Assembly (NCBI GenBank): GCA_026929865.2
Contig: CM049404.1
Span: 16,009,501-16,073,500 of the forward strand
Direction: 5' to 3'
DNA from: Hyperoplus lanceolatus
Lineage: Eukaryota > Chordata > Actinopteri > Uranoscopiformes > Ammodytidae
Length of the DNA stretch: 64,000 nucleotides
Shown piece by piece: positions 36,930 through 48,359 of the stretch. Every line of letters begins with the position of its first letter. Position 1 is the stretch's first letter. The translations under genes were made by a program, and so were the position numbers. The notes beneath the pieces are model-generated. The model made no database searches and had not been told where the DNA came from. It saw nothing but the letters and a program-made list of their open reading frames with translations.

Positions 36930-38357
36930 ATGTTGAAGAGGCGTGTCATCCAAGACAGCCCCTCCACACCCATTGCTTTCAGCATTTCTGGACGGATCTC
37001 ATCAACCCCCGGGGCTTTGCCACTGTGGAGTTGTTTGACTACCTCAGTGACTTCCACCAGGGAAATTGACGATGATCCCCCATCAGCCTCCAGCTCTGCC
37101 TCCAACATAGAGGGCGTGTTAGTCGGATTCAGGAGTTCCTCAAAGTGCTCTTTCCACCGACTGACTACCTCCTCAGTTGAGGTCAACAGCGTCCCATCCT
37201 TACTGTACACAGCTTGGATGGTTCCCCGCTTCCCCCTCCTGAGGTGCCGGACGGTCTTCCAGAAACACTTTGGTGCCGACCGAAAGTCCTTCTCCATGGT
37301 TTCTCCGAACTTCTCCCACACCCGCTGCTTTGCCTCTGACACGGCAGAAGCTGCAGCCCTTCGGGCCTGTCGGTACCTTGCAACTGCCTCAGGAGTCCCC
37401 CGACATAACATGGTGGTAGGATGGCCTAGAGGTAAGGTGGCCGACCAGTAACCATGAGGTCGCTGGTTCGATCCCCGGCACCGGACAGGGGGGGGTGTTA
37501 GTTGTAAAACTAGCAGAGGCTGGTATTGCGTCTACGGTGCCCACCATCTCTACCATTGTGTCCTTGAGCAAGACACTTAACCCCAAAACTGCTCCAGGGG
37601 CGCTGTACTATGGCTGACCCTGCGCTCTGACCCCCTCCGAAGTGTGGTAACTTGAGAGGGGAGATGCGAAAAGACGAATTTCAATGTGCCTCGTGTACAA
37701 CTGACAATAAAGATAACTTAACTTAACTATATCCCGGAAGCACTCCTTCTTCAGTCGGACGGCTTCCCTGACCACTGAGGTCCACCACGGCGTTCGAGGG
37801 TTATCGCCCCTTGAGGCACCTAAGACCTTGAGACCACAGCTGCCTGCCGCGGCTTCAGCAATGGAAGTTTTGAACATCGACCACTCGGGTTCAATGCCCC
37901 CAACCTCCACAGGGATGCTAGAAAAGCTCTGCAGGAGGTGCGAATTAAAGATCTCTGGAACAGGGGCCTCCGCTAGACGTTCCCAGTTCACCCACACTAC
38001 CCGTTTGGGCTTACCAGGTCTGTCCAGAGTCTTCCCCCACCCTTCGACCCAACTCACAACCAGATGGTGATCAGTTGACAGCTCCGCACTTCTCTTCACC
38101 CGAGTGTCCGAAACATGCGGCCTCAGATCAGATGATACGATCACGAAATCGATCATCGACCTTCGGCCTAGGGTGCTCTGGTACCATGTACACTTATGAG
38201 CATCATTATGTTCGAACATGGTGTTTGTTATAGACAAACCATGACCAGCACAGAAGTCTAAGAACAAACAGCCACTCGGGTTCAGATCGGGGAGGCCGTT
38301 CCTCCCAATCACGCCTTTCCAGGTGTCTCCATCATTGCCCACGTGCGCGTTAAAGTT
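36930..38357 (-). mobile_element. Non-LTR retrotransposon (LINE) fragment, endonuclease end to RT start
   Basis: On the minus strand the sequence opens with the end of an AP endonuclease domain (NAHVGN at about 38357; then [16 protein letters not shown] and [10 protein letters not shown]). It runs through the linker ([17 protein letters not shown]) and into the reverse transcriptase N-terminal region (SGKAPGVDEIRPEMLKA), where it stops near 36930. The catalytic RT core and the 3' end are missing. The family is widespread in fish; I do not assign a clade. A SINE at 37412-37728 splits it. Confidence 0.85.
37412..37728 (+). mobile_element. tRNA-derived SINE nested in the LINE fragment
   Basis: The tRNA-like head has an A box (TGGCCTAGAGGT) and a B box (GGTTCGATCCC), followed by a body and an AATAAAGATAACTTAACTTA tail. 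The LINE reading frame resumes on either side, so this insertion came later. Confidence 0.8.
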
Positions 38358-38794
38358 TCAGAAAAATTGAAATAACAAAAAAAGATTTAAAGTTTGATGA
38401 AGATATAAATTACACATTTTACCCTATTCACCTGCAGTAACTTGCCTTAAGATAACATAGAAAGTCAATAGTCAATATGTTGGAATAGGTTGCTACACAC
38501 TATTTTCACTATATTTGCTTCAACTTTCTGTTTAATCTTAGCCACTGTTGTGACACCCGGTTGTCAAGGAAAGAAAACAGGCTGTCTACCTTTGTCACAG
38601 TCTTTTCTTTCTTTCACAAGCTCTCCCATTGAGTCTGATTATCCAATCATTGCCTTCCTTTAAAAAAAACAACAGAGGCCAGGTTCCACATTCAACCAGG
38701 TTAATTCTGGAAGGTGTTCAAGCTGTATCGTCTATGCGGCATCAAACAGTTATTGTAGGTTAGTAAAGCTGCGAGAAAAAACAACTTTGCGTGT
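38358..38794. other. Upstream region of the DNase I-like gene
   Basis: No repeat or exon recognised; the promoter of the downstream gene is expected here. Confidence 0.4.
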
Positions 38795-41700
38795 GTGGCA
38801 GTGCTGTTTATACTAAAGCAATACGCGATCATTTCTCATCTCTATTACCTCGTGTCAGCTATGAAGATTGCTTCGTTCAACGTTCAGAGGTTTGGATTGA
38901 CAAAAGTCGCAAATTCAGATGTCCTGACAACTCTGGTTAAGGTAAAATCTTGTCTAAAAAATGCTAATGGAATCCTTTTAAACTTCAACTTGACCTAGAA
39001 CTTTTGTCTTATGCAGATTGTATCTCGATACGACATCATAGTGATTCTGGAGGTAGTGGATGTGAGTGGAGCCTCTGTGAAACTCCTTCTGAAAGAACTG
39101 AACAGGTGCATTTACATTAACTATTGAAAATATTGTCAATGCTTCTCTTTTACTACATGCATGCTCAATTTTTTACTGTCTGATGCCATGTCAGGGTCAA
39201 CACAACCCATAACTACGCCCTTCAGCTCAGCACTCGACTAGGAAGGAACAGATACAAGGAACAGTTTTTGTTTCTTTACCGGTGAGCTTTAATCAGACAC
39301 TTGGCAGACTAATACTCCGATAACAATTAAACAGGTGCACTAAAGGCTTTTTTTTATGTACTCCGGGAAGGGATGACGTCGTGGACCTGATCGACTCCTA
39401 TCAATATGAGGACAACCAGGTGAACGACCTGGATGCTTTTGCGAGGGAGCCTTTTATTCTCCACTTCAGACCCCACAACACAGGTCTGTGTCTGCACTTA
39501 AAGGAATCACAGGGTGTGGGATGTCTCAAGTCATGAATGAACCTGTTTGCTTTCCCAAAGTGAGAGAGTTTGATTTGGTTTGACGGGTAATTCAAAGGAG
39601 CAGAGGTGCAGGACAAACCTGTTTTGTCAGCCAAACACTTTCTGTGTAGCTCCACACATGTCTAAGATACATGTCATGATGGGGCACGTGTTATCTGTGA
39701 CGGCCATATGTAGTTGACAGGACTGTTTTGGTTGCAGTGCTTAAGGATATGGTGCTGATCCCGGTCCACACAAAACCGACCGACTCGAAGAAAGAGCTGG
39801 ATGAACTGTATGACGTTTTCTTGAGAGTGAAAGAGAAATGGAAAACGGATGTGAGTTGCATCCCTCTGTTGCTTTACAGTTTCACCTGCAAGTAGTGATT
39901 TATGATACCCAATAAAACTCAATTTGTCATCGACACCATGGCTTATGAATTGTCAATGAATAATGTTGCAACATGGCTACTTTTGATGGGATTTCTCTGT
40001 ATACTTGTATTTCAACTAAGGGGGTAGAGAGAACTTTCATATAATGGCCATTTTCTGATATTTTCTAGAACATAATGATCCTGGGGGATTTCAATGCAGA
40101 TGGTGTGTACGTCACCAATAAGGGAATGAAGGACATCCGTATTCGCAGCGACAAGAATTTCCACTGGTTGATCGGTGATGAAGTGGACACCACTGCCAAT
40201 ACAACAAACGAACACACCTATGACCGGCACGTTTAACCAACTCCATGCAGTTCAAGAGAGGACATGGTTTAAAATGTTTCAGAAAGCAATCTGTGAAAGG
40301 GTTATTTTATGCAAGGAACAAACCCTACATATTGTCGTTATATGTGAATTAACAGAACATTTCTTTATTTCTGTCCCAGGATTGTTGTTTACGGCGATGA
40401 TATGCTGGCAGCCATTGTGCCAAACTCAGCCAAGCCATTCAATTTCCACAAAGAGTTTGCCATGACAGAAGAAATGGTGAGTTGTCTAAATGTATACACA
40501 AATGTATGTCACTCCCTAGTTTCATGTGGATTAACCCTAATGAAGCGTCTGCACCCTCACACAGGCCCTGAGCGTGAGCGACCACTACCCTGTTGAGGTA
40601 GAATTGCGTAGTGCTGCTCCTTTTTGGACGACAACGACCTACCAAAGACATGACACCCAGCAACAAGCACCTGTTAACACGTCTTTCACAGGTAGAAAGT
40701 AACATAGTCATTTTTAACTCACCTGTCACTGATCGACATGCAAAGACAAGGGCGGAAATACTTGATGTTATGTCTTTTTGACTTTCAAAGTGTAGTGTAT
40801 GCCAGGAATGCTAGGAATTTAGGGGCACAACTGAAAGGTTTTACTTACGCCCACATTTTTAAAAGCACATGATTTTACCCTAGATTCTAGAACTAAATGG
40901 CAACTAAATTGTCGAATGACATTGTATATTTTTCTTAATATGTCAGACCAATGATGAATTGATAAAAAGTAAGCCGGATGCAGTTCACTACTCTTTTATA
41001 CATACCTCCTTTTTGAACTGTTGAGCTGAAATGCAGTGACTACATATTAAGTGAGAACTGAGTTACCACCTAACCATATCATTTAGGTAATTAGTATTGC
41101 ATAAAAATAAGTTTAAAACATGTTTGCTATTCACTAGAATACTGAGGTGAAAAACCAAACTCATGACAATAATGCTCTGTTAACCAAATCTTTTTTATAG
41201 CTCTCTTTCCTGTTTCCTATTATGGAAAAATCAATTTTGATTTGATGCTCAAGTGTTTGCGTAGTTGAGTTTTGTTCATCACATACAAAAAAACAATAGC
41301 TGAATCTGATCATACCAAGTAAAAAGAAATTAAAAAAAAAAAAAACTAAACCTGACACAAAGGAACTAGTCATTAGTAGCAGGGTAGCATTATTGTTTGG
41401 AATATATACAAATAGCTAATTGACTCAAATAGAACAAGCAATCAAGAAACAACAACAAATAGCCTTATTCTGACTTCAGAACCTAATTTACCAACTGCAC
41501 TGGTTCTGTAGCCTACTTACTGCTTTCTTCCTTTGTAAGTATTGTTAGTCAGTTACTCCAGAGTTGCTATGGTTTTCAAATTTGGTCTTTTCACAGGATT
41601 TGTTGACAAGAAGTCTGCTGACACAAGTTGAAAGTCTCTCCTCTGTCCTGGAGGGGAAATGACCCAAACCCAAACATTGAGGCACCAATTGTAACTTGCC

Positions 41701-41938
41701 TGACCAAAGCATCATGTGGTGCTTTCACTGAGGTTGAATTAAAAAATGTGTGTTGTTCTGTTAAACAACTGGGCCTAATCATATGTTTCTCTTTGCGCTT
41801 TCTCTACTCACAGAGAATTTGCAGGTTGATGTGTTGAACCTGCAGAAGGAAAACCTCCTGCTGGAGCGAGAAAAACTCCAACTTCAGATCTTGTTGTTAA
41901 AACAGCGAGTTGCTTCTCTCCACCTGAAAGAAGAATGA
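38795..41938 (+). CDS. DNase I-like endonuclease with a C-terminal leucine-zipper exon
   Basis: Exons: 38861-38941 (or from an upstream in-frame ATG at 38795), 39017-39105, 39195-39281, 39371-39483, 39738-39850, 40069-40226, 40380-40476, 40565-40691 and 41814-41938. From MKIASFNVQRFG the product is 329 residues. DNase I-family landmarks are intact: ILEVVD, SYQYED, FAREPF, LIPVHTKP, the metal/active-site GDFNAD, TYDRIVV and the catalytic SDHYPVEV. This fits a DNase1-like 4 or 1-like 1 type nuclease cleaving DNA with Mg/Ca. The upstream ATG would add 22 moderately hydrophobic residues and could be a weak signal peptide; the shorter start is preferred. No cysteine occurs anywhere, so the disulphides of secreted DNase I are absent. 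The sixth intron appears to use a GC donor. The last exon adds about 41 residues of zipper-like coil; reading through its donor instead would end the protein at 40702. Confidence 0.88.
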
Positions 41939-42040
41939 TTAGAAGATCGCGTACACTAAGCTGTTTTTTTCTTGTTTAAGTAGGCTTTATAAACTGCATT
42001 TCGTCATCATTTCATTTCTATGATTCAGAACTGTTAAATG

Positions 42041-42050
42041 AATAAATAAA
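42041..42050 (+). terminator. Polyadenylation signals of the DNase I-like gene
   Basis: Two overlapping AATAAA motifs lie about 105 bp after the zipper-exon stop. This supports the zipper exon as the real terminal exon. Confidence 0.7.
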
Positions 42051-43619
42051 GGTTCCATACAGGTATGTTGCACTTCAATTGTTATTTAATGAGGTAGCTA
42101 AACACTACATCTCATATTATTACAATTATCATGGAAAAGTATTTTTTGGATCTGTAATTTAATCCAAAAAGTTATCCATATATTCTAGATTCATAAGACT
42201 TAAAGTGAATAATTACATTTTTTTTTGGTTTAATTTTGAGGATTACGCTTTACAGCAAAGGAAAATCAAAAATCCAGCATCTCAAAATATTAGAATATTC
42301 CCTAAAGCCAATCAAAAAAAGGATTTAGCATAATAATACATAAATGCCATCCTTCTAAAAAGTACGCTATGTCTGGCCTGAATGCCTGAGATATTTCACT
42401 TTATGTCTAATCAATGAACCTATATAAAACTTTCACTTTTTCCCAAGGCCTAATCCTGACAATAGGCTTTGGAAAATTGTCCTGCTGTAATTTCCGATTT
42501 CCGACATCAAAGTCGTTTCGATGAGATGAGCCGTGTGCTGTTTTAGTCTTTTTAATAATATGACCTTCTTTTCAGTCCCCAACCCGCCCTCACCTGAAAA
42601 TAATTTGGTTTTTTGGCCGTCTTTCTAAATAAGAATCTGTAGGCTTCTATACCTGCCTAAAGGTGAAATAAAAAAAAATGCCGAAATAAATGAATACAAA
42701 ACTAAACTAAACTGAAACATTTTCAGTTTGATTATTTTCTGATCAACCATAGAGTCGTGTTCAACCTGTGTTCAACAAATAGGTTCAACACGTAGGAAGA
42801 ATACAATTTTGTTAAATCGCTGTGACGCATGCTGCATTCAAGTGAAGCGCGTGAGCTCCGATTTTCAGCCTTCTGTAGCCGTTAGCACCTAGCTACACGC
42901 GTCTGCGACATGGAAATATAAAGAACATGTTGTTATTCTCACGCCAGAACCTTTATATTATTTTATTAACAATAATAGGCTAATCATAATGTATTGGCAA
43001 CAATAATTAGGGCTACTAAAATCATTACAAAGAAGCACAACACAATATGAAAAGGAAGAAAACGTGCTATAGCAAAGAGATATAGGTTAGCTTTTAAACG
43101 CTCTACTATACTTTTTTTCTACTTCTAATATTTTAAAAGGGATCCTACCAACTATAACTTCGCCTTTTTATTGTTTTTTACTTCATTTTACTTGGTAGGC
43201 TATGTAGGCTACTTTATTTTTGTCATGTTATCAGTGTTCTGTGTGACGTGCATTATTTGTATAGCATACATGTAGGCTAAATAATTAAAACTATAAAATT
43301 GGGTCAAGGTTGGTATAATCTGGTGGAATGATACAGCGTTAAACTATTTTTGGAGGAGGACGAGTGAAGCGTTTTCAATTTACCGTATTTTTCGACGTCC
43401 AGTGAAGTAGACACTGTAGTCACGTGGCCCGTCTTCGACCAAAACACTGAGGATCCAAGAACAGTTTGTCAACAACTGATGAAAGGTGTGACATCAAGAG
43501 CAACTTTACCAAAATCGCCGAGTTGAGTAGATTCTGACGCTACACCAAACCATCGCTCACCTGTCCAACTGACAGGCCGTCTCAATGCATTACAGAGGAC
43601 CGAAAACACCGCGGCGATC
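42051..43619. other. abtb1: Intergenic DNA and abtb1 promoter region
   Basis: AT-rich, with no repeat family named. The last 250 bp are richer in CpG and include the abtb1 5' UTR. No TATA box is assigned. Confidence 0.45.
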
Positions 43620-46600
43620 ATGGATGTGTACGATTTATTTAGCAGTTGCAAAAAGGGCGACATTTGTAGAGTCAGGTAATCAACTGGTCAGTGACGTTGT
43701 TTTGAAGAATTCTTCTTCTTCCTCGCCTGTGTGCATGAAAGCTGATTTAACTTACTTATATATATATATATAGTTTCACCTGCTGCAATCTCTTTTCAAT
43801 AATGTGTTATGTCCCTCTCAGTCATGTCCCTCACCTTCGTATATTATTCGGCCTGCTGGACTGGCCGCCTTGCAGCTAAACCCAAATCTTAGGCTACTGC
43901 ATTGTTTTGCATATAAACAAGAAGTTAACATACAAAAACAGGGGTTGCTGTGTGTCAATTTCTATAAACAGCGTAGGTGATATATTAAGCTTGACAGTGT
44001 GGTGCTTTATCGGCCTACGACGGGATGTAGAGGATTTTACTGTTGCGAGGTCAGGTCAATAGCTTGGATTTTAACTAGTGTAGTAAACTACACATCGGTT
44101 GCCTTGGGACAGCCACGTAGGTAGTGCCTGTGCTATGTCCAATTAGAAGACCAGCCAAGAAAGACAAGTTCAGGCAAGGCACTGCAATAACCAGCTTAAC
44201 TGTCCAGCGAGGTAAACAGCAAACACTGTAAAGCTATACACTTCCCCTGCATTCCAGGATGTCACATCCCTTTAAAATATCAGTGTAGGTGACCAACAAG
44301 TGCATTGAATAACCATAATTCTAACATGCTTATCATATGGATGCAGCTGCCTGAACAATGAATCTTCTTATTAATTCTAACTTGCATTTTGCCTTTCTGT
44401 TTTTGCTACCTGGTATTCAGTGGTTTACACGCATCACTGTAACCCCTCTTTTTCCCTCTCTCTCTCTTTTCCCTAAGATATCTTGTTGAGCAAAGAGATG
44501 TGGACCTCAATGTAAGAGATAAATGGGACAGTACCCCTTTGTGAGTACCATTTAGTCAAACAGTCTTACTCTCTAACACAGCACCACGATTGATAACCGC
44601 TTAAAATGTGGACACTTTTTGTTCAGGTATTATGCTTGTCTCTGTGGACACGAGGAGCTGGTCCAGTACCTGTTGGCTAATGGTAAGGCTGACATTTAGC
44701 TAGAGGGGAGCTTGCATTTGTCTTTTCAGTCATGCAAATAATGTATAGTACAGTGTGATGTCATGTTGAGCATTATGATAATTGGACATTTTTCTTTTTT
44801 TCTTTGCTTTGCTTTCAGGTGCCAAGTGTGAGGCCAACACGTTTGATGGCGAGAGGTGCATGTATGGCTCCCTTAGCGATTCTGTTCGACGACTGATCAA
44901 AGACTACAAGTGCGTCACGGTCCGTGCCATGCAGCGGGACGACTTTAACTACTTCCTTCACATGTAAGGGTCAATCACCTTTTGGCCATTAACGTCTCCT
45001 TGGCTGCTTTTGAGCAGTTTACAGTGAAAACAAACAGGACAAAAAAGAAGATTCCATTGAAAATGCACAGTGTACTCCACCACCTGCAAACCTCCGTCGA
45101 ATCCTTAATGGATTTTTTTATTGATCTAGGTTACTGGAGCAGGGTCAACTCAGTGACGTCAAGTTCCTGGTCCATGGGCAAATATTTACAGCCCACCGAT
45201 GTGTCCTCAGTGCACGCTCAGAGTACTTCACAGCTATGTTTGAGACCAAGTGGAAAGGAAAGAACCTGATCACCCTCAAACACCCTCTGGTAGATATACA
45301 AATATGTATTCAATTAGCCCATAGTCATAGTCAATTTTATATCTGCATTCACAAAAGTAATTTCATGATTTTTAGATCAACCCTGCTGCTTTTGAAGCCA
45401 TCCTGCAATATTTCTACACAGGTGGGTGTGTATTAGAGCCGCAAATACTCATGCTTCTACATCGGTCACAGTAGTTAGGCTTTGCAAGAAAATTCAGTCT
45501 TTACTATTTTTTTATATGTGAGCAGCAAAGATTTATTCTTCTGGATTTTATTTCAGATTTTAAAGGATAGGTTCACATTCTTTTAATGTCTGCCTGTAAA
45601 CAGTAGCCAGGGACCCTTATAAACATTTAAACAGGTTTTTCTTGCTGTTACCCGATCTTCCCTAAAATGCTTTCACTGATGATGGACACAATCTACAGTT
45701 CTCATTCTGCATACAAAACTACTTCATTTTATGTGAAGTTTATCTGAAGCTAATGCTGGGCTTTAGTCTTTTGAGTCTAACAAATAGAGTGGGGATCCTC
45801 CCAAGTTACAGTTACGCGATTAGACATGGGACTATATTGAAAAATCATGTCCCGATTATCCATGCCAAAACAATTGAATATTTTTATTGATAATGATCAA
45901 ACTATTCTTAAAAGTCTTAAAATGTCTCTAAAACACTCACTTTACCTTACATTTTGTTTAACAGTAATTACAGTATTTTCATAAGTTTACATTTTGTGGT
46001 AGATGTAATGGGCATGCCTTCAGCCATGGTAATAGGATTAGGGTTTAGGAATGAGTGTAAAGATGCAGTGCCCCCTTGAGGCAACTTTAAAATAAATCAG
46101 GAAATCAATATTAGTGTTATTAAGCCAGACAGCTTTTTCAAGTCGTGTAATTGTAATTAATGGAAATTCTCCATGGACAAAATATAGTGTGTAAGTTTTT
46201 TATTTATTTATCAATATTTGCAATTCATTTGCTGATATCAGCCCATCCCTTCTGTAGATGTTGCCCTTCATCAGTTATAACACAAGCATGTTGGGAGCAA
46301 AAACAGCAAGCAAAAACTGGAGCAAAGTCTTGTAAAAAGGACAGACTTGAAATAACATGAGCTTATTCTTTGACAAGGACTTGTATGAAAGGCAGATATG
46401 CAAGCTAACCAGCTTTTATAGTCTTGTCTAAAGTAGAAAGAAAGGGGTACAGATATACAGATTGTTCAAAGTGAGTGTTTAGGTCTAAATTCAGACAAAG
46501 ACATACCACCATGCTTATACTGGCCTATTGTCTGTCTGACTGGCCCTGTACTAAATTGAAAGTTTAAGTTTAAGAGTCCAAACTTGGTTAATTGATTTTC

Positions 46601-48308
46601 TTTTTTTGTTAATGTTACAGGACGAATGGATATTGATATAAGCCTGGTGGAGGACTCCAGACGACTTGCCAAACAGTGCAAGATGGCCGACCTCATAGAG
46701 GAGCTTGAGAATAAATGCAAACAGGTGTATGAGTTTGGTAAGATGCTGCATTACCTACATTTGGTTCACATTTACAGGGCTCATACAGTGTTGTGCGAAA
46801 GTTTGTGAACCCCTTGAGCCTTTTGGAATTTTATTTATTTTAACCATTATTAATAAAAAATTTTCAATACCAGTATTTTTTATATGAAATAACAGATGTT
46901 TGTTTATCAATTCAACATTTTTCTTTTCCAGAAATCAATTGTTAAAATAGATAAAACAAATTATTTGACAAATGTTGTATGTGCAAAAGTTTGTGAACCC
47001 TGAGCTGCATTGCTTAAATTGAGCAAGGTAAACACAATCAGGTGGGCCAAACTGATTGATGAAATAGACCAATGTAGTGAGAGATCTTTAGGGAAGAAAT
47101 TGGGCGCCACTAGATAAAACAAAGATAAAACCAGGTCAGTTTAGGCTCACCAAACTGAACCCATACAGGTCAGACATGCTCAAAGGGGAAACAATCTCAG
47201 AGGATCTCAGGAACAGAGTTTTGATGCTGCACATTTGTCTGGGGACAGCTATACATTCGTATAAAAAAGTTTGAGCTCCATCGGCCCACCGTGAGGCAAA
47301 TCATCTACAAATGGAGAGCTTTAAGAGTGACTTAACATCTGCCTAGAAGTGGACTTCCTTCAAAAATATCTTCAAGCACCACAAGAAAAGGGATTTTTCA
47401 GGTAAAAGCCAACCCACACATTACATCTGGAGATTTGCAGACCATTTGCCATCACCATTCTTCACTTGGGAGAAGGTTCTGTTGGTGGTAGGCAGAGTTG
47501 CGTTTTTTGCCCAAACATGGCGGTTTTGGTTATGACCAAACAGATCAATTTTGGACTAATCTGTCCACAGAATAAGACTTCAGGTATCTCCAGGTGCTCT
47601 CTGGCAAAGCTGTGACAAGCAGTTTTGTTTTTTTTTGAGAGCAGAGGCTTCTTCAGCAACCCTCCCTTGAAAGCCATGTTGACTGAGTTTTCTTCTTATT
47701 GTGGAACCATGCACATCTGTCCCAGATGTTGCAAGAGAGTTCTGCAAATCACTAGATGTAATGTGTGGGTTGGCTTTTAACTAAAAAAATAATTTTCTTG
47801 TGGCGCTTGACGATATTTTTGAAGGAAGTCCACTTCTAGGCAGATGTTCAGTCACTCTTAAAGCTCTCCATTTGTAAATGATTTGCCTCACGGTGGACCG
47901 ATGGAGCTCAAACTTTTTTTGAATTAATTTATAGCTGTCCCCAGACAAATGTGCAGCATCACAACTCTATTCCTGAGATCTTCTGAGATTTTTTTCCCTT
48001 TTAGCATGTCTGACCTGTATGGGTTACCTTGCAATGCAGCTCAGGGTTCACAAACTTTTGCACATACAACATTTGTCAAATAATTTGTTTTATCTATTTT
48101 AACAATTGATTTCTGGAAAAGAAAAATGTTGAATTGATAAACAAACATCTATTATTTCATATAAAAATACTGGTATTGAAAAATTTTTATTAATAATGGT
48201 TAACATAAATACAATTCCAAAAGGCTCAAGGGGTTCACAAACTTTCGCACGACACTGTATATGTTTTTGTAATACATTTTTTTGCTGGACCTTGGATTTA
48301 CTTGTCTC

Positions 48309-48359
<51 letters not shown>

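Noticed and set aside
36905-37451. 168- and 173-codon frames on opposite strands as genes
   Set aside because: The minus-strand frame is LINE protein; the plus-strand frame is its shadow.
43585-43773. Alternative abtb1 start at an upstream ATG (MHYRGPK...)
   Set aside because: It is in another frame and does not lead into the conserved MDVYDLFSSCKKGD start, which splices in phase to exon 2.
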